Part shown: positions 1-10,670 of the stretch, piece by piece | Layout: each line of letters opens with the position of its first letter | Position numbering within the stretch: the first letter of the stretch is position 1 | Assembly: GCF_005048205.1 (NCBI RefSeq) | Contig: NZ_SUMF01000013.1 | Location: 30,488-94,487, forward strand | Direction of reading: 5' to 3' | Length of the DNA stretch: 64,000 nt | Origin: Chitiniphilus eburneus | GTDB taxonomy: Bacteria > Pseudomonadota > Gammaproteobacteria > Burkholderiales > Chitinibacteraceae | Program-made: the position numbers and the translations under genes | Notes under the pieces: model-generated | Databases searched by the model: none | Told to the model about the DNA's origin: nothing | The model's input: only the letters and a program-made list of their open reading frames with translations

Positions 1-127
1 CGTCGGCCACCCTCGGTACTTGCCATAGGAAAAGCGGGGAGCCCCTGGTCGGCGTGGTCCTACAGTGGCCTGGGTCGATTCGCCCCGAAGCCGCTACACT
101 GCGGGTTTTGCCACTTCTGGAACCGCC

Positions 128-508
128 ATGAGCAAGACCATCATCCACAGCGACCACGCCCCCGCCGCCGTCGGCACCTACTCTCAGGCCGTCAAGGTCG
201 GCGGCACGGTGTACCTCTCGGGACAGATCGGCCTGGACCCGGTCAGCAACGTGCTGGTCGATGGCTTCGAGGCGCAATGCCACCAGGTTTTCAAGAACCT
301 GCGCGCGGTGTGCCAGGCCGCCGGCGGCGACCTCTCGGACGTGGTGAAGCTGGGCGTGTTCGTGATCGATCTGGCCAACTTCGCCACGCTGAACCAGATC
401 ATGGGCGAGTACTTCAGCCAGCCGTTCCCGGCCCGCGCCGCGGTGCAGGCCGCAGCACTGCCCAAGGGTGCGCTGGTCGAGGCGGATGCGGTGATGGTTC
501 TGTCCTGA
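128..508 (+). CDS. ridA: RidA family reactive-intermediate deaminase
   Basis: Predicted 126-residue cytosolic protein of the RidA/YjgF/UK114 family, which hydrolyses reactive enamine/imine intermediates (such as 2-aminoacrylate) released by PLP enzymes. The family pattern is clear: the N-terminal [13 protein letters not shown] segment, [10 protein letters not shown], and the C-terminal [18 protein letters not shown] block holding the conserved Arg. Length matches the usual 125-130 residues. The reading frame extends upstream to 65, but the ATG at 128 is chosen because homologues begin just before the SDHAPAAVG segment. It stands alone, with 91 bp before the LysE-type exporter. Substrate preference cannot be read from sequence. 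Confidence 0.93.
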   Translation: MSKTIIHSDHAPAAVGTYSQAVKVGGTVYLSGQIGLDPVSNVLVDGFEAQCHQVFKNLRAVCQAAGGDLSDVVKLGVFVIDLANFATLNQIMGEYFSQPFPARAAVQAAALPKGALVEADAVMVLS

Positions 509-599
509 AACTGTTACCGCCGCCGCGAACGGGCGCTGCGCCGCGACAGTGCCCGCGCCCACGGCGCATGCTGGCCCCCTCACCTTCTGGAGCGCCCCG

Positions 600-1214
600 A
601 TGCGTCTCGATCTCTGGCTCGCCTTCGTCGCCGCCACGCTGCTGATCTCCGCCACACCCGGCCCCAACATGCTGTTGATGCTGTCGCACGGCGTGCGCTA
701 CGGCGCGCGCGCCACGCTGGTGACCATGGCCGGCGCGCTGTTGGGATTGCTGCTGCTGATCGGGCTGTCGGCAATGGGCGTGGGCGCGCTGCTGGCCACC
801 TCGGTCACGCTGTTCACGGTGTTGAAAGTGGCAGGCGCGCTGTATCTGGCGTGGCTGGGCATCCAGGCATGGCGGGCCGGCGCGCAACTGCACCTGCCCA
901 AGGCTGTAGCCAACGACGCCCGCGCGCGATTTCGCACCGGCCTGACCGTGGCGCTGTCCAACCCCAAGGCCATCCTGTTCGCTGCGGCTTTCCTGCCTCA
1001 GTTCATCGATGCCCACCGTCCGCAAGGCCCGCAATGGGTGATCCTGCTGACCACCTTCTTCGTGATCGAGGCAAGCTGGCAGGTGACCTACGCCTGGGGC
1101 GGCACGCGCCTGGCGGGCTGGTTGGCCGCCCCGCACCGTATCCGCGCCTTCAACCGCGCCTGCGGCGGCGCCTTCGTCGCGGCGGGCGGGCTGCTGGCGG
1201 TGTCGCGGCATTGA
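600..1214 (+). CDS. LysE/RhtB family amino acid exporter
   Basis: 204-residue inner-membrane protein of the LysE/RhtB family, which exports amino acids or their derivatives. The N-terminal SATPGPNMLLMLSHG is the family signature, followed by strongly hydrophobic stretches consistent with about six membrane segments and the conserved LSNPKAILF segment in the middle. The ATG at 600 is preceded by GGAG (tctggagcg), so it is preferred over upstream in-frame codons. The FKBP gene follows 28 bp downstream, so the two may be co-transcribed. The exported substrate is not predictable. Confidence 0.9.
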   Translation: MRLDLWLAFVAATLLISATPGPNMLLMLSHGVRYGARATLVTMAGALLGLLLLIGLSAMGVGALLATSVTLFTVLKVAGALYLAWLGIQAWRAGAQLHLPKAVANDARARFRTGLTVALSNPKAILFAAAFLPQFIDAHRPQGPQWVILLTTFFVIEASWQVTYAWGGTRLAGWLAAPHRIRAFNRACGGAFVAAGGLLAVSRH

Positions 1215-1242
1215 ACACAACGCTTCATCACGAGTACGCACC

Positions 1243-1584
1243 ATGACCACCGAACTGCAAATCGAAGACCTCCAGGCCGGCGACGGCAAGGAAATCAGCA
1301 AGGGCGCGTTGATCACCGCCCACTACAGCGGCTATCTGGAGGACGGCACGAAGTTCGATTCCTCGCATGATCGCGGCAAGCCGTTCCAGTGCGTGATCGG
1401 CACCGGCCGCGTGATCAAGGGCTGGGATATCGGATTGATGGGGATGAAGGCGGGAGGCAAGCGCAAGCTGTTCGTGCCCGCGCACCTGGCCTACGGCGAG
1501 CGGCAGGTCGGCGCGCATATCAAGCCGAACTCCAACCTGATCTTCGAGATCGAACTGCTGGAAGTGCTGACGCGGGACGATTGA
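1243..1584 (+). CDS. FKBP-type peptidyl-prolyl cis-trans isomerase
   Basis: 113-residue single-domain FKBP with no signal peptide, so a cytoplasmic proline isomerase/foldase. The canonical core is present: GALITAHYSGYLEDGTKFDSSHDRG-type N-terminal strand region, VIKGWDIGLMGMKAGGKRKL, and the AYGERQVGAHIKPNSNLIFEIELL ending (fragments quoted by part). Residues lining the FK506 pocket (Tyr, Phe-Asp, Val-Ile, Trp, Tyr) are all in place, suggesting an active isomerase. A strong intrinsic terminator follows within 25 bp. Confidence 0.94.
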   Translation: MTTELQIEDLQAGDGKEISKGALITAHYSGYLEDGTKFDSSHDRGKPFQCVIGTGRVIKGWDIGLMGMKAGGKRKLFVPAHLAYGERQVGAHIKPNSNLIFEIELLEVLTRDD

Positions 1585-1605
1585 TTCCGCGCCCGCTCCG
1601 CCCCG

Positions 1606-1630
1606 AACCCCGCTCCGGCGGGGTTTTTGT
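1606..1630 (+). terminator. Rho-independent terminator after the FKBP gene
   Basis: A 6-bp GC-only stem, CCCCGC / GCGGGG, with loop TCCG at 1608-1623 is followed at once by TTTTT. It lies 24 bp after the FKBP stop and should end the LysE-FKBP transcript before the chemoreceptor gene. Confidence 0.85.
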
Positions 1631-1775
1631 TTGGATCGGCGCGGCACGCAGTGCGGTTCCTGGCACGGTGGCGATTGCCATTTCCTATAGTGAGACAACT
1701 GTCAGTTATCTCAAGACACCCATGCTTCTCCGCCGCATGGCCATAAACCGCTGACAGCCCCCTCCGGAGTGCCTT

Positions 1776-3845
1776 ATGCCCAGATTGAAAGACTGGTCGC
1801 TCAGAACCAAGGTCCTGGTCGCCGCCGGCCTCGCCGTCGCGGTCGGCTTCGCGGTGATGATCGCCACCATCGCCATACAGATCCAGCGGGCTGCCGTGGC
1901 CGATGGCCATGCCGATCTCGACACCCAGGCCGAGGCGTATTCGCGCCAGGTCAGCGCCTATTTTGCCGAGGCGTTCGCGCTGCCGCGCCATCTGGGCCAG
2001 GCGGTACTGGCGCAGCAGACCGTGGCGCCGCCGGACCGCAAGACCACCAACGTCATGATCGACCAGTTGCTGCAAGGGTTTCCCACCGCCTCCGGGCTGT
2101 GGATGCTGTGGGAGCCCAACGCCTTCGACGGCAAGGATGACGAGTTCCGCCTGGACTGGCCGCATCACGACCCGACCGGCCGCTATACCCCTTATTTCAC
2201 CCGCACCGCCGGCAAGGTCTCGCAGGACACCATGGTGCCGCGCGACCAGATCAAGGATTTCGATCAGTACCGCGATCATCCGCAGGACTACCAGCCGCCG
2301 TACGACAAGCCAGGCTGGGGCGATTTCTACCTTCAGCCCAAGAATGGGCAGCGCCCCATCCTGACCGAGCCGGCGGTCTACGAGGTACAGGACACCAAGG
2401 TACTGATGTCATCCGTGACGCTGCCGTTGATGCGCGACGGCAAGGTACTGGGTGTGGCCGGGCTGGACATGCCACTGGCCAGCCTGGTCAGCGGCATTGG
2501 CCAGTACAAGCCGATGGGCGTGGGCCATGTCTCGCTGATTTCCAACGGCGGGCTGGTGGTGATCGGGCCGGATGCGGCGCAACTGGGCCAGCCATTACGC
2601 GATGCCGATTTTCCAGAGGGCTTCAAGGCCAGGGTGGCATCCGGCCAGGCGATGCAATTCGAACGGGACGGCGTGCTGTATAGCTATCGCCCGGTAACGA
2701 TCGACGACACCGGCCAGGCGTGGTCGCTGGGGCTGGCGGTGCCGTTGTCGGCCATCGAGCAGCGCGCGGTGGATGCGCGCAATCGCGCCATCCTGGTCGG
2801 CGTGATCGCCATCATGCTGATCGTGGCACTGCTGTCGGTGCTGCTGGCAGTGATGACCCGCCCGCTGGCGCGGTTGGCCACCGCCATGGAGCATCTGTCG
2901 TCCGGCGAGGGCGATCTGACGCGACGGCTGGAGGTGGTGTCGCACGACGAAATCGGCCGTACCAGCGAAGCATTCAACCGGTTCATGGGCAATCTGCAAA
3001 GCATGTTCCGCGAGGTACATACCTACAGCGACAGCATCGGCGTGGCGGCCACCCAGTTGCGCGACAGCGCCGACCGCGTGACGCAGGCTTCGCACCAGCA
3101 GGCCGAAGCGGCCGCCGCCACGGCAGCGAGCGTCGAGGAAGTAACCGTCAGCAGCCAGCACATCGCCGGCTTCACCGGCGACTTCCGCGAAACCGCACGC
3201 GCCGCCAGCAGCGGCACCGCCGAGGGCCAGGAACAGGTGAATCAGGTGGCGGCGGAGGTGGCGCGGATCGATGAATCGATGCAACAGCTCGACGACACGA
3301 TGAGCAAGCTGGCGGAGCAGTCGCAACGCGTGAACCTGATCGTGCAGTCGATCCGGGGCATTGCCGACCAGACCAACCTGCTGGCATTGAATGCCGCCAT
3401 CGAGGCGGCGCGCGCCGGCGAGCAGGGGCGCGGCTTCGCGGTAGTGGCCGACGAAGTGCGGCAGTTGGCCGAGCGCACTGGCGTTGCCACCGTTGAGATC
3501 AACCAGATCGTTGCCGAGATCCAGCGCGAGATCGACGCCGCCGGCAAGGGTACGGGCCAGGCACGCGGGCAGATTCGCGACAGCGTGGCGCGGTCGCGCG
3601 AGGCGGCGGGGTCGTTGGTGGATATCCGCCAGCGCGCCGATTCGCTGGTGGACAGCGTGCGGCAGATTGCCGATGCCACGCGCGAGCAGGCCAGCGCCAG
3701 CACCGATATCGCGCAGCACATCGAGCGCATCAGCAATATGGCGCAGCAGAACAACGATGTGGTCGATCAGGTAAGCCTGGCCGTATCGGACCTGGATCGG
3801 CTGTCGTCCAGCCTGCGCGGCATCGTGAACCGTTTCAGGATCTGA
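1776..3845 (+). CDS. Methyl-accepting chemotaxis protein (dCache sensor)
   Basis: 689-residue transmembrane chemoreceptor. Order: cytoplasmic start, TM1 about 13-35, a periplasmic domain of about 300 residues with dCache-type features ([23 protein letters not shown], a second strand set ending near [11 protein letters not shown]), TM2 about 338-361, HAMP about 362-415 and the cytoplasmic signalling hairpin whose tip contains [19 protein letters not shown] near residue 530. There is no C-terminal CheR-binding pentapeptide. It should signal through CheA/CheW, neither of which is in this window. ATG at 1776 has a CGGAG ribosome site. A close paralogue lies at 5022. Ligand unknown. Confidence 0.93.
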   Translation: MPRLKDWSLRTKVLVAAGLAVAVGFAVMIATIAIQIQRAAVADGHADLDTQAEAYSRQVSAYFAEAFALPRHLGQAVLAQQTVAPPDRKTTNVMIDQLLQGFPTASGLWMLWEPNAFDGKDDEFRLDWPHHDPTGRYTPYFTRTAGKVSQDTMVPRDQIKDFDQYRDHPQDYQPPYDKPGWGDFYLQPKNGQRPILTEPAVYEVQDTKVLMSSVTLPLMRDGKVLGVAGLDMPLASLVSGIGQYKPMGVGHVSLISNGGLVVIGPDAAQLGQPLRDADFPEGFKARVASGQAMQFERDGVLYSYRPVTIDDTGQAWSLGLAVPLSAIEQRAVDARNRAILVGVIAIMLIVALLSVLLAVMTRPLARLATAMEHLSSGEGDLTRRLEVVSHDEIGRTSEAFNRFMGNLQSMFREVHTYSDSIGVAATQLRDSADRVTQASHQQAEAAAATAASVEEVTVSSQHIAGFTGDFRETARAASSGTAEGQEQVNQVAAEVARIDESMQQLDDTMSKLAEQSQRVNLIVQSIRGIADQTNLLALNAAIEAARAGEQGRGFAVVADEVRQLAERTGVATVEINQIVAEIQREIDAAGKGTGQARGQIRDSVARSREAAGSLVDIRQRADSLVDSVRQIADATREQASASTDIAQHIERISNMAQQNNDVVDQVSLAVSDLDRLSSSLRGIVNRFRI

Positions 3846-4002
3846 GGGCGGCCACGCCACCAGCATCCACGGCGCCACCCGGACCGGTCTGCTTTCCACC
3901 ACGCGGCGAGACGATGGACGCCTCGCCCGACGTGGTGAAGCTTGTTGCGTACCGGCCCAACATGGGCACCCTATCGGGCGGGCCGCGCGCTATCCTGCGG
4001 CG

Positions 4003-4857
4003 ATGCCCTTTTCTTCCCTTCGCCCCACGCTGGGCGCACTGGCGATGGCGCTGGCCGCGATCGCTTCGATCCAGGCCGGCGCGGCCATCGCCAAGAGCCT
4101 GTTTCCCCTGATCGGCGCACAAGGCACGGTGGCATTGCGGCTGGGCCTCGGCACCTTGCTGTTGCTGGCCTGGATGCGCCCCTGGCGCCAATGGCCAACG
4201 CGCGCCGCATGGCGCGTGCTGGTGGTGTACGGCGTGGCGCTGGGCGCGATGAACTCGCTGTTCTACCTCGCATTGCGCAGCGTGCCCCTGGGCGTGGCGG
4301 TAGCGCTGGAATTCACCGGGCCGCTGGCAGTGGCGATCCTGGGTTCGCGCCGCCCCATCGACGGGCTGTGGGCCTTGCTGGCGGTCGCCGGCCTGCTGGG
4401 CTTGCTGCCCTTGGGCCAACATGGCGCCATCGACCTCGGCGGCGCGCTCTATGCGCTGGGTGCGGGTATCTGCTGGGCGCTCTACATCCTGTACGGCCAG
4501 CGGGCGGGCGCGGCGCATGGCCTGCGTTCGGTCTCGATGGGCAGCGCCATCGCCGCGTTGCTGGTGGTGCCGGCCGGCGTGGCCCATGCCGGACCGGCGT
4601 TATTCTCCCCCACCGTGCTGGCGCTGGGGCTGGCGGTCGCCATCCTCTCCACAGCCCTGCCTTACACGCTGGAGATGATCGCCCTCTCGCGCCTGCCCGC
4701 GCGCCTCTTCGGCATCCTGCAAAGCCTGGGACCAGCGTTCGGCACACTGGCCGGGCTGGCGCTGCTGGGCGAGCAGCCCAGCCTGTCGCAGGCACTGGGT
4801 ATCGCCGCCATCGTTGCGGCATCCATTGGTGCCGCCAGCACCACGCAATCGCGCTGA
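4003..4857 (+). CDS. EamA-family exporter, RhtA (threonine/homoserine) type
   Basis: 284-residue protein with about ten hydrophobic segments arranged as two EamA repeats. It resembles RhtA, the threonine/homoserine exporter: IQAGAAIAKSLFPLIGAQG at the N-terminus, LRLGLGTLLLL, YLALRSVPLGVAVALEFTGPL and LSTALPYTLEMIAL in the second half. It lies between two paralogous chemoreceptor genes on the same strand but has its own short leader (157 bp) and no obvious functional link to them. No good ribosome site is seen before the ATG at 4003; the start rests on the N-terminal alignment with family members. Confidence 0.85.
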   Translation: MPFSSLRPTLGALAMALAAIASIQAGAAIAKSLFPLIGAQGTVALRLGLGTLLLLAWMRPWRQWPTRAAWRVLVVYGVALGAMNSLFYLALRSVPLGVAVALEFTGPLAVAILGSRRPIDGLWALLAVAGLLGLLPLGQHGAIDLGGALYALGAGICWALYILYGQRAGAAHGLRSVSMGSAIAALLVVPAGVAHAGPALFSPTVLALGLAVAILSTALPYTLEMIALSRLPARLFGILQSLGPAFGTLAGLALLGEQPSLSQALGIAAIVAASIGAASTTQSR

Positions 4858-4896
4858 TTCCACCCCGCAGCGCCCCGGTAATCCACGAAAACCGCC

Positions 4897-4925
4897 GCAA
4901 TCAATAACCAAAAGTTATTGATTGC
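4897..4925. repeat. Perfect 12-bp inverted repeat ahead of second chemoreceptor gene
   Basis: GCAATCAATAAC and its exact complement flank a 5-base loop (caaaa). The sequence is AT-rich against a GC-rich background and lies about 97 bp upstream of the chemoreceptor ATG at 5022 and 40 bp after the exporter stop. With no T-run it is a poor terminator, so an operator or an RNA hairpin is more likely. Confidence 0.6.
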
Positions 4926-5021
4926 AACACACCACATCCGGCCAGAAAAAGTTGCCCGATGGTCAGCCCCATTTCCTAATGGCATGTGCGCTTCATTACA
5001 CAACCCAGGGGAATAGCCACC

Positions 5022-7088
5022 ATGCCACCCATCAAGGATTGGTCCATCCGGGTCAAGATCATGTCCACGGCAGCGGTTGCGATCATCGTCGGCTTTGCCA
5101 TCATGATCGCCATCCTCGCCGTCTCCATGCTGCGAGGCGATGTGGCAGCCGGGCACGACCGTGTGCGCCAGTTGACCGAGGATCACGCGCGGCAGGTGCA
5201 GGACTACTTCGCGCAGGAACTCATGCTGCCGTACAACCTGTCCTATACGCTTCTCGGCCTGCGCGGCGTGCAACAGCCGGGCCGGGCAGCGATCAATGAC
5301 ATGCTGGCCAGCCTGCTGGGCGCGAACCCCAACGCCATTGGCGTCTGGATGGTCTGGGAGCGCAATGCGTTCGACGGTAAGGACGATGAGTTCCGCCTGG
5401 ACCCCAGCCACGATCCTTCCGGCCTGTACGCCCCCTATCTCACCCGCACCGGCAACCAGGTCACGCTCGATTCGCTACTCAGCGCCGAACAGCGCAAGGT
5501 AGCCGAAACCTATCGCAGCCACCCGCAGGACTATGTTCCCCCCTATACGCAGGCCGGTTTCGGCGATTTCTATTTCCTGACCAAGCAAAGGCAGCAGGAA
5601 ACGGTGATCGATCCCTACCTGTACGAAATCCAGGGCAAGCAGGTACTGGTCACCACGCTGTCGGTGCCGGTGATGGAGCAAGGCCGCGTGGTTGCCGTGG
5701 TCGGAAGCGACGTACCACTGGATACCCTCCAGCGTCTGCTGGCCGAGAGCAAGCCAGAAGACGCCGCCTTCATGGAAATCCTGACTGACCAGGGCATGGT
5801 GGTCGCCGGCCCGGACGCCACCCGGTTCGGCAACAAGATCGACGAGGCGAACTACGCCCCCGGCTTCATGCAGGCGCTGGCCACCGGCAAGGGCATGGAG
5901 TTCAAACGCAACGACATGCTGTACATGTACCAGCCCATCACCATTCCGCGGACCGGCAAGACCTGGATGCTGGGGATGGCGATGCCGGAATCGGTGATCC
6001 TGGAAGGCGCGATTGCGGCACGCAACCAGGCGATCCTGGTGGGTGTGGTGGCCACGCTGGCAATCCTGGCAGTGATGGCCGCGGCGCTGACCGCCGTCAC
6101 GCGCCCGCTGGGCCGCCTGGCAGACGCGATGGAAGAAGTGTCCGCCGGTGAAGGCGATCTGACACGCCGGCTGGAAGTCCTCGGCAAGGACGAAATCGGC
6201 CGTACCAGCACGGCGTTCAACCGCTTTCTCGGCGCGCTGCAAGACATGTTCCGCGAAGTGAGGCAGCGTGCGGACGAGATCGCGGCATCCTCCGGTACGC
6301 TGCGCGACGGCGCGGCTCGCGTCCAGGACGGCACGCAGCAGCAGGCGGAAGCCGCCACCGCCACGGCGGCCAGCGTCGAGCAGGTGACCGTCAGCGTGCA
6401 GCACATCGCCAACAGCGCCAGCGATTTCCGCGAGAACGCGCTTCAGGCGGGCCGCTCCACCGAGGCAGGCCAGCAGGTGGTGCTCGGGGTGGCGCAGGAG
6501 ATCGCCGTCGTCAATGAATCCATGCAGCAACTGGACGCCACTATGGTCAGCCTGCAACAGCGCTCGCAGCAGGTGGATCACATCGTGCAGGTGATCCGCG
6601 GCATCGCCGACCAGACCAACCTGCTGGCGCTGAACGCCGCCATCGAGGCCGCGCGTGCCGGCGAGTTGGGGCGCGGCTTTGCCGTGGTCGCCGACGAAGT
6701 GCGCAAGCTGGCCGAGCATACCGGCAGCGCCACGGTGGAAATCGACGGCATCATGAAAGAGATACAGCGCGAGGTCGGCAGCGCCAACGAAGGGGTGGGC
6801 CACGCGCACGACCGGATTGAACAGAGCGTGACGCGCTCGCGCGAAGCGTCCGCGGCGCTGGAGGAAATCCGGGATCAGGCGAAAAACATGGTGGCGGGCG
6901 TGAGCACCATCGCCGAGGCCACGCAGCAACAAGCTGCCGCCAGCACCGACATCGCCCGCAATATCGAGCAGATCAGCAATAAGGCGCAGGAGAACCAGGG
7001 TCTGATGGGACAGACCAGCAGCGCGATCGCCGATCTGGACCAACAGGCCGAGCAATTGCGCACGCTGGTGGCACGCTTCAAGATCTGA
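5022..7088 (+). CDS. Methyl-accepting chemotaxis protein (dCache sensor), paralogue
   Basis: 688-residue chemoreceptor with the same plan as the one at 1776: TM1 about 13-35, periplasmic dCache-like region, TM2 about 337-359, HAMP, and a signalling hairpin with [19 protein letters not shown] near residue 529. The periplasmic region keeps [16 protein letters not shown] and YAPYLTRTG in common with its neighbour but differs elsewhere, so the pair probably arose by tandem duplication and now senses related but different ligands. The ATG at 5022 (MPPIKDWS) is chosen over an upstream in-frame ATG at 4986 because it aligns with the other receptor's start and follows AGGGG. Confidence 0.93.
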   Translation: MPPIKDWSIRVKIMSTAAVAIIVGFAIMIAILAVSMLRGDVAAGHDRVRQLTEDHARQVQDYFAQELMLPYNLSYTLLGLRGVQQPGRAAINDMLASLLGANPNAIGVWMVWERNAFDGKDDEFRLDPSHDPSGLYAPYLTRTGNQVTLDSLLSAEQRKVAETYRSHPQDYVPPYTQAGFGDFYFLTKQRQQETVIDPYLYEIQGKQVLVTTLSVPVMEQGRVVAVVGSDVPLDTLQRLLAESKPEDAAFMEILTDQGMVVAGPDATRFGNKIDEANYAPGFMQALATGKGMEFKRNDMLYMYQPITIPRTGKTWMLGMAMPESVILEGAIAARNQAILVGVVATLAILAVMAAALTAVTRPLGRLADAMEEVSAGEGDLTRRLEVLGKDEIGRTSTAFNRFLGALQDMFREVRQRADEIAASSGTLRDGAARVQDGTQQQAEAATATAASVEQVTVSVQHIANSASDFRENALQAGRSTEAGQQVVLGVAQEIAVVNESMQQLDATMVSLQQRSQQVDHIVQVIRGIADQTNLLALNAAIEAARAGELGRGFAVVADEVRKLAEHTGSATVEIDGIMKEIQREVGSANEGVGHAHDRIEQSVTRSREASAALEEIRDQAKNMVAGVSTIAEATQQQAAASTDIARNIEQISNKAQENQGLMGQTSSAIADLDQQAEQLRTLVARFKI

Positions 7089-7209
7089 TCGCCACGGCCG
7101 GGCGGACCATCGCGGCGATTGTGCCGGCCGTCACCCTCCGTTCCACCCGGCCACACCGGACAAGCGGCAATGATGGATACTTCTGGCTGTTTTTGCAGAC
7201 GAAGCTTTC

Positions 7210-8709
7210 ATGGGCGTTCTCCGGCACAAATCGATCTATCTCGGGGTCTTCCTGGCCTGGTTGGCACTCACCCTGGCCGTGCTGGCGGTTTACGCCGGCA
7301 TGGCGCTCAGCCAGGCCAGGCAGGATCACCAGCGCCTGCACCAGCAATTTCAGGATCGGCTGGGCTATCAGTTCGCCGGCATCGAAACTGCGCTGGAGGC
7401 ATTCGCCGCCTTCCAGAGTGTGCCGCGCAACCACACCTTCGTGGTCGATCGCAGCTACGCACGCCAGTTGCTGGTGCGCTATCCGTATGTGGCCGGCCTG
7501 CAATTGATCCGCCGTGTGCCGGCCGCCGATGCCAAGCGCTTCACCGACGCCATGCGCGGGCTGGGCGAAACCGACTTCAGACTCCATACGCTGGACCCGG
7601 ACCGACAGCCGCTGCCACGCAAGGCCAATTACTATCCGGTGGTGTTCAGCGAACCGGCCAACCCCGCCACCCATGGCCTGGACGTGGCCGAAGTAGTCGG
7701 CACCATGCCGCGCGAATCGCAGCAGGTCATCGTCACCCGACCATTCCGCCTGCCCGGCGGTGAGCTCGCCTATATGATGGTGCGCCCCGCCAGCTTTGCC
7801 ATGACGCCGGAAGAAACCCGCCGAGTGGCACCGCTGACCTACGTCGGCGTGCTGGTCAAGACCGCGCCGCTGGTACCCGGTCTTTCGGCCTTTCCAGCCG
7901 GACTGACCGTAAGCGTGCGCCGCGCCGATCAGACCGATACCGAGCTGGTGCACAGCGCCAGCGCTGCCGCCAGTGCGCTGGAAACCCGCTGGTTTCCGCG
8001 CCTGGCGCTGATCAGCCGCGTACCCAGCTCCAGCCAGCCCTATGTGCTGGAAACCCGCTGGCAACTGGGCTGGAGCACGCTGGACCGTAACGTGCTGACC
8101 ATGCTGGCGGGCGTGCTGGGCCTGCTGTTGCTGGCGCTGCTCGGCATCGTGCGACTGGCCCGCCTGCGCCATTTCGCCCGCATCCGCGAGGCGGCAAAGC
8201 TGGCGCACATGGCCGCGCACGACGCGCTCACCGGATTATCGAACCGCCGCACGCTGGACGTGGCACTCGATCGCAGCGTGGCGCAGAACACACCATGCTC
8301 GCTGGTCTTTCTGGACCTGGATCGCTTCAAACCGATCAACGACAACCACGGCCACGACGCCGGCGACCATGTGCTGAAAATGGTGGCGGAGCGTCTGTCG
8401 CTCTGCGTGCGCGCCAACGATACGCTGGCCCGCTGGGGCGGCGACGAATTCGCCCTGCTGCTACCCGGCGATATGAACGCCGCGCGCGAACGGGAGCTGC
8501 TACGACGACTGACCCAGGCGCTGATGGAACCGATCCGCTGGGGCGAGCAGTCGTTCTCGATAGGCGCCAGCCTGGGCGTAGCGCACTACCCCCAGGACGG
8601 CACGACAGTGAAGCAGGTATTGCAGGCAGCGGACCAGCGCATGTACCGCCACAAAGAAGCCCGCCGCAGCAACCCCCTGGCTCCGCCGCCGCCATTGGCG
8701 GGGACGTAA
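7210..8709 (+). CDS. CHASE-domain diguanylate cyclase
   Basis: 499-residue membrane protein: TM1 about 11-31, an extracytoplasmic CHASE-type sensor about 60-270, TM2 about 300-320, then a GGDEF domain. The active-site motif WGGDEFA is intact near residue 409, and RAND lies five residues before it, matching the RxxD inhibitory I-site. It should make cyclic-di-GMP from GTP and be product-inhibited. It follows the second chemoreceptor by 121 bp on the same strand, suggesting a chemotaxis/biofilm signalling neighbourhood. The tail is proline-rich and probably disordered. The signal sensed is unknown. Confidence 0.9.
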   Translation: MGVLRHKSIYLGVFLAWLALTLAVLAVYAGMALSQARQDHQRLHQQFQDRLGYQFAGIETALEAFAAFQSVPRNHTFVVDRSYARQLLVRYPYVAGLQLIRRVPAADAKRFTDAMRGLGETDFRLHTLDPDRQPLPRKANYYPVVFSEPANPATHGLDVAEVVGTMPRESQQVIVTRPFRLPGGELAYMMVRPASFAMTPEETRRVAPLTYVGVLVKTAPLVPGLSAFPAGLTVSVRRADQTDTELVHSASAAASALETRWFPRLALISRVPSSSQPYVLETRWQLGWSTLDRNVLTMLAGVLGLLLLALLGIVRLARLRHFARIREAAKLAHMAAHDALTGLSNRRTLDVALDRSVAQNTPCSLVFLDLDRFKPINDNHGHDAGDHVLKMVAERLSLCVRANDTLARWGGDEFALLLPGDMNAARERELLRRLTQALMEPIRWGEQSFSIGASLGVAHYPQDGTTVKQVLQAADQRMYRHKEARRSNPLAPPPPLAGT

Positions 8710-8744
8710 GGAGTTTCAGGATTCAGGGTTCAGGCTTTACCCCC

Positions 8745-9584
8745 TCACACCGTGAACTCTACGTTGTCGATCAGGCGCGTTTGTCCCAGTCGCGCGGCGA
8801 TCAGGATCACCAGATCGTGGTCGGTGTGGGTGGCGGGTTTCAGTGTGTGGGCGTTGCGGGTTTCCACATAGTCCACTTCGCCCCAGCCGCGTACCTTCAG
8901 GTCCATCACCGTTTCCACCGCCAGCCTGGCGTAGTCGCGCTCACCGGCCTGGATCGCTTTTTTCATCCGCGACAGGTGGAAATACAACCGGGGGGCCTCG
9001 GTGCGCTCTTCCAGCGTGAGGTAACCGTTGCGCGACGATAGCGCCAGCCCGTCCTCGGCGCGGCCGGTATCCACCGGGACAATCTCCAGCGGCAGATTCA
9101 GCTCTTCGACCATGCTCTGGATGATGAAGAGCTGCTGGTAATCCTTTTTGCCGAAACACGCCACGTCCGGCTGCACGATGTTGAACAGCTTGAGCACCAC
9201 GGTGGCCACGCCGCGAAAGTGCCCCGGCCGGAAGGCGCCGCACAGTTCGTCCTGCAACGCGGGCGGCTCTACCTTGTATTGCTGGATCACGTGCGGATAC
9301 AGCTCGCGCTCGTCCGGCGCGAACACCACGGCACTGTCGCACTCGGCGGCGATCAGCGCGGCATCCTGCTCCAACGTGCGCGGATAGCGGTCGAAATCCT
9401 CGCCCTGCCCGAATTGCAGCCGGTTGACGAAGATGCTGACCACCACATGATCGGCACGCTGGCGGGCCTCGCGAATCAAGGCCATGTGGCCGGCGTGCAG
9501 GTTGCCCATGGTGGGCACGAGCGCCACGCTACCAGCGGTTTTGTGCCAGGCGCGCAGCTCGGAAATGGTGTGGAAGATTTGCAT
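8745..9584 (-). CDS. panC: Pantothenate synthetase
   Basis: 279-residue cytosolic enzyme that condenses pantoate with beta-alanine using ATP, the last step to pantothenate. Diagnostic motifs: [15 protein letters not shown] near the N-terminus (HxGH nucleotide site), [31 protein letters not shown] and [10 protein letters not shown] (KMSKS-like region). Length equals the usual 280. The frame is open further upstream but ATG at 9584 aligns with the family. Last gene of the pcnB-folK-panB operon, 38 bp after the GNAT-transglutaminase gene. FVNRLQFG has Arg where most PanC proteins have Pro (FVNPxQF). Confidence 0.96.
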   Translation of the reverse strand: MQIFHTISELRAWHKTAGSVALVPTMGNLHAGHMALIREARQRADHVVVSIFVNRLQFGQGEDFDRYPRTLEQDAALIAAECDSAVVFAPDERELYPHVIQQYKVEPPALQDELCGAFRPGHFRGVATVVLKLFNIVQPDVACFGKKDYQQLFIIQSMVEELNLPLEIVPVDTGRAEDGLALSSRNGYLTLEERTEAPRLYFHLSRMKKAIQAGERDYARLAVETVMDLKVRGWGEVDYVETRNAHTLKPATHTDHDLVILIAARLGQTRLIDNVEFTV

Positions 9585-9622
9585 GGGTTGCTCAGGCAAA
9601 TGAGAAAAGTGAAGGCGGCTGC

Positions 9623-10669
9623 TCAGCAGACGTCCAGATCGATCGGCCGCTGGCGATATTGCGTCACCGAAGCGCATTGCCGCAGGAACGCCACCAGCTC
9701 GGGCAGCGGGCGCGCGTGGATCTGCGGGCTGGTGCATTCGCCGGGATAGACAATGGGATAGGCCAGGTGTTCGACGCCGGGTGTGAAATGGCAATCGACA
9801 CCGGGTTTGCTGTTACCGCGCGGATCGCAGCGATACCAGCCGTGACCGTCCAGCCACACCACGGCAAATCCGTGCAGACAGTACGGCGGATGCGGGCCAT
9901 CCCAGGTCAGGCGTTGGTAGCCCAAGCCGGCAGCAATGCCGTTGGCGCGCAGCAGCGCCACCAGCAGATGGCTCTTGGCATAACAGAAGCCGGTGCCCGC
10001 GGCCAGCGTTTCGGAGGCCGCGCATGGCACTTCCTCGCGCGCGGCGTCGATGCAGTGTGGAATGCTGTCGCGCACCCAGTCGAAACAGGCGCGGGCGGTT
10101 TCCGGCTGCGTGGCGTGGCGCAGGTCGCGCGCCAGCGCGGCGACATTGGGATGATCGAAGTCGATCTCGGCATCGGCGGCCAGGTAGGGCGCCAGATCCA
10201 CCGTCGGCGTCACGTCCGCCGTGCGTTTCATCGGCACATAGCGGATATGGTCGCGCTCGCGCGCCGGCCCCAGCGCGGCAAAGCCATAGCGCTCGTAGGC
10301 ACCGATGGCGTTGAGGCTGGCATTCACCGTGCGCAACGGGGCGTCGCGCTCGGCGTTGGCGATCAATGCACGTCCGACGCCACGACGCTGCCATGGCGGA
10401 TCGACGAACAGCAGCGACAAGTGATCGCCACCGCGCCGGTGCAACGCGCCGATTGCCACGCCATCGGCAAACGCCAGCCAGGATGCCTGACCGTTGACCG
10501 CGTGCTCGGCCAACGCCTCGGGCGTGATCTGCGCAATAAAGCACGCGATACCGGCTTCGCTCTGATACGGAGCGACGGATTCGAGGAATACCCGGTGCAC
10601 CAGCGCCACCATGGCCGGGAAATCGGCGATAGTGGCGGGACGCACCGCGTAAAGGTGACCAGCGTCCAT
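9623..10669 (-). CDS. GNAT acetyltransferase fused to a transglutaminase-like domain
   Basis: 348-residue soluble two-domain protein. Residues about 1-147 form a GNAT N-acetyltransferase with the acetyl-CoA loop [10 protein letters not shown] and the YERYGF strand. Residues about 165-345 form a transglutaminase-like cysteine-protease fold with a plausible triad: Cys229 in GFCYAKSH, His266 in LHGFAVVW and Asp282 in RCDPRGN. The ATG at 10669 lies 1 base past the stop of the HD gene, so translation is probably coupled. It sits inside the panB-panC operon, where most relatives have nothing. The substrate is unknown; peptide or amide hydrolysis/transfer combined with acetylation is only an inference from the domains. 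Confidence 0.82.
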   Translation of the reverse strand: MDAGHLYAVRPATIADFPAMVALVHRVFLESVAPYQSEAGIACFIAQITPEALAEHAVNGQASWLAFADGVAIGALHRRGGDHLSLLFVDPPWQRRGVGRALIANAERDAPLRTVNASLNAIGAYERYGFAALGPARERDHIRYVPMKRTADVTPTVDLAPYLAADAEIDFDHPNVAALARDLRHATQPETARACFDWVRDSIPHCIDAAREEVPCAASETLAAGTGFCYAKSHLLVALLRANGIAAGLGYQRLTWDGPHPPYCLHGFAVVWLDGHGWYRCDPRGNSKPGVDCHFTPGVEHLAYPIVYPGECTSPQIHARPLPELVAFLRQCASVTQYRQRPIDLDVC

Positions 10670-10670
10670 G

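Noticed and set aside
1661..1691. Possible sigma-54 promoter (TGGCAC...TTGC) before the first chemoreceptor
   Set aside because: Spacing between the GG and GC elements is about 3 bases too long for sigma-54.
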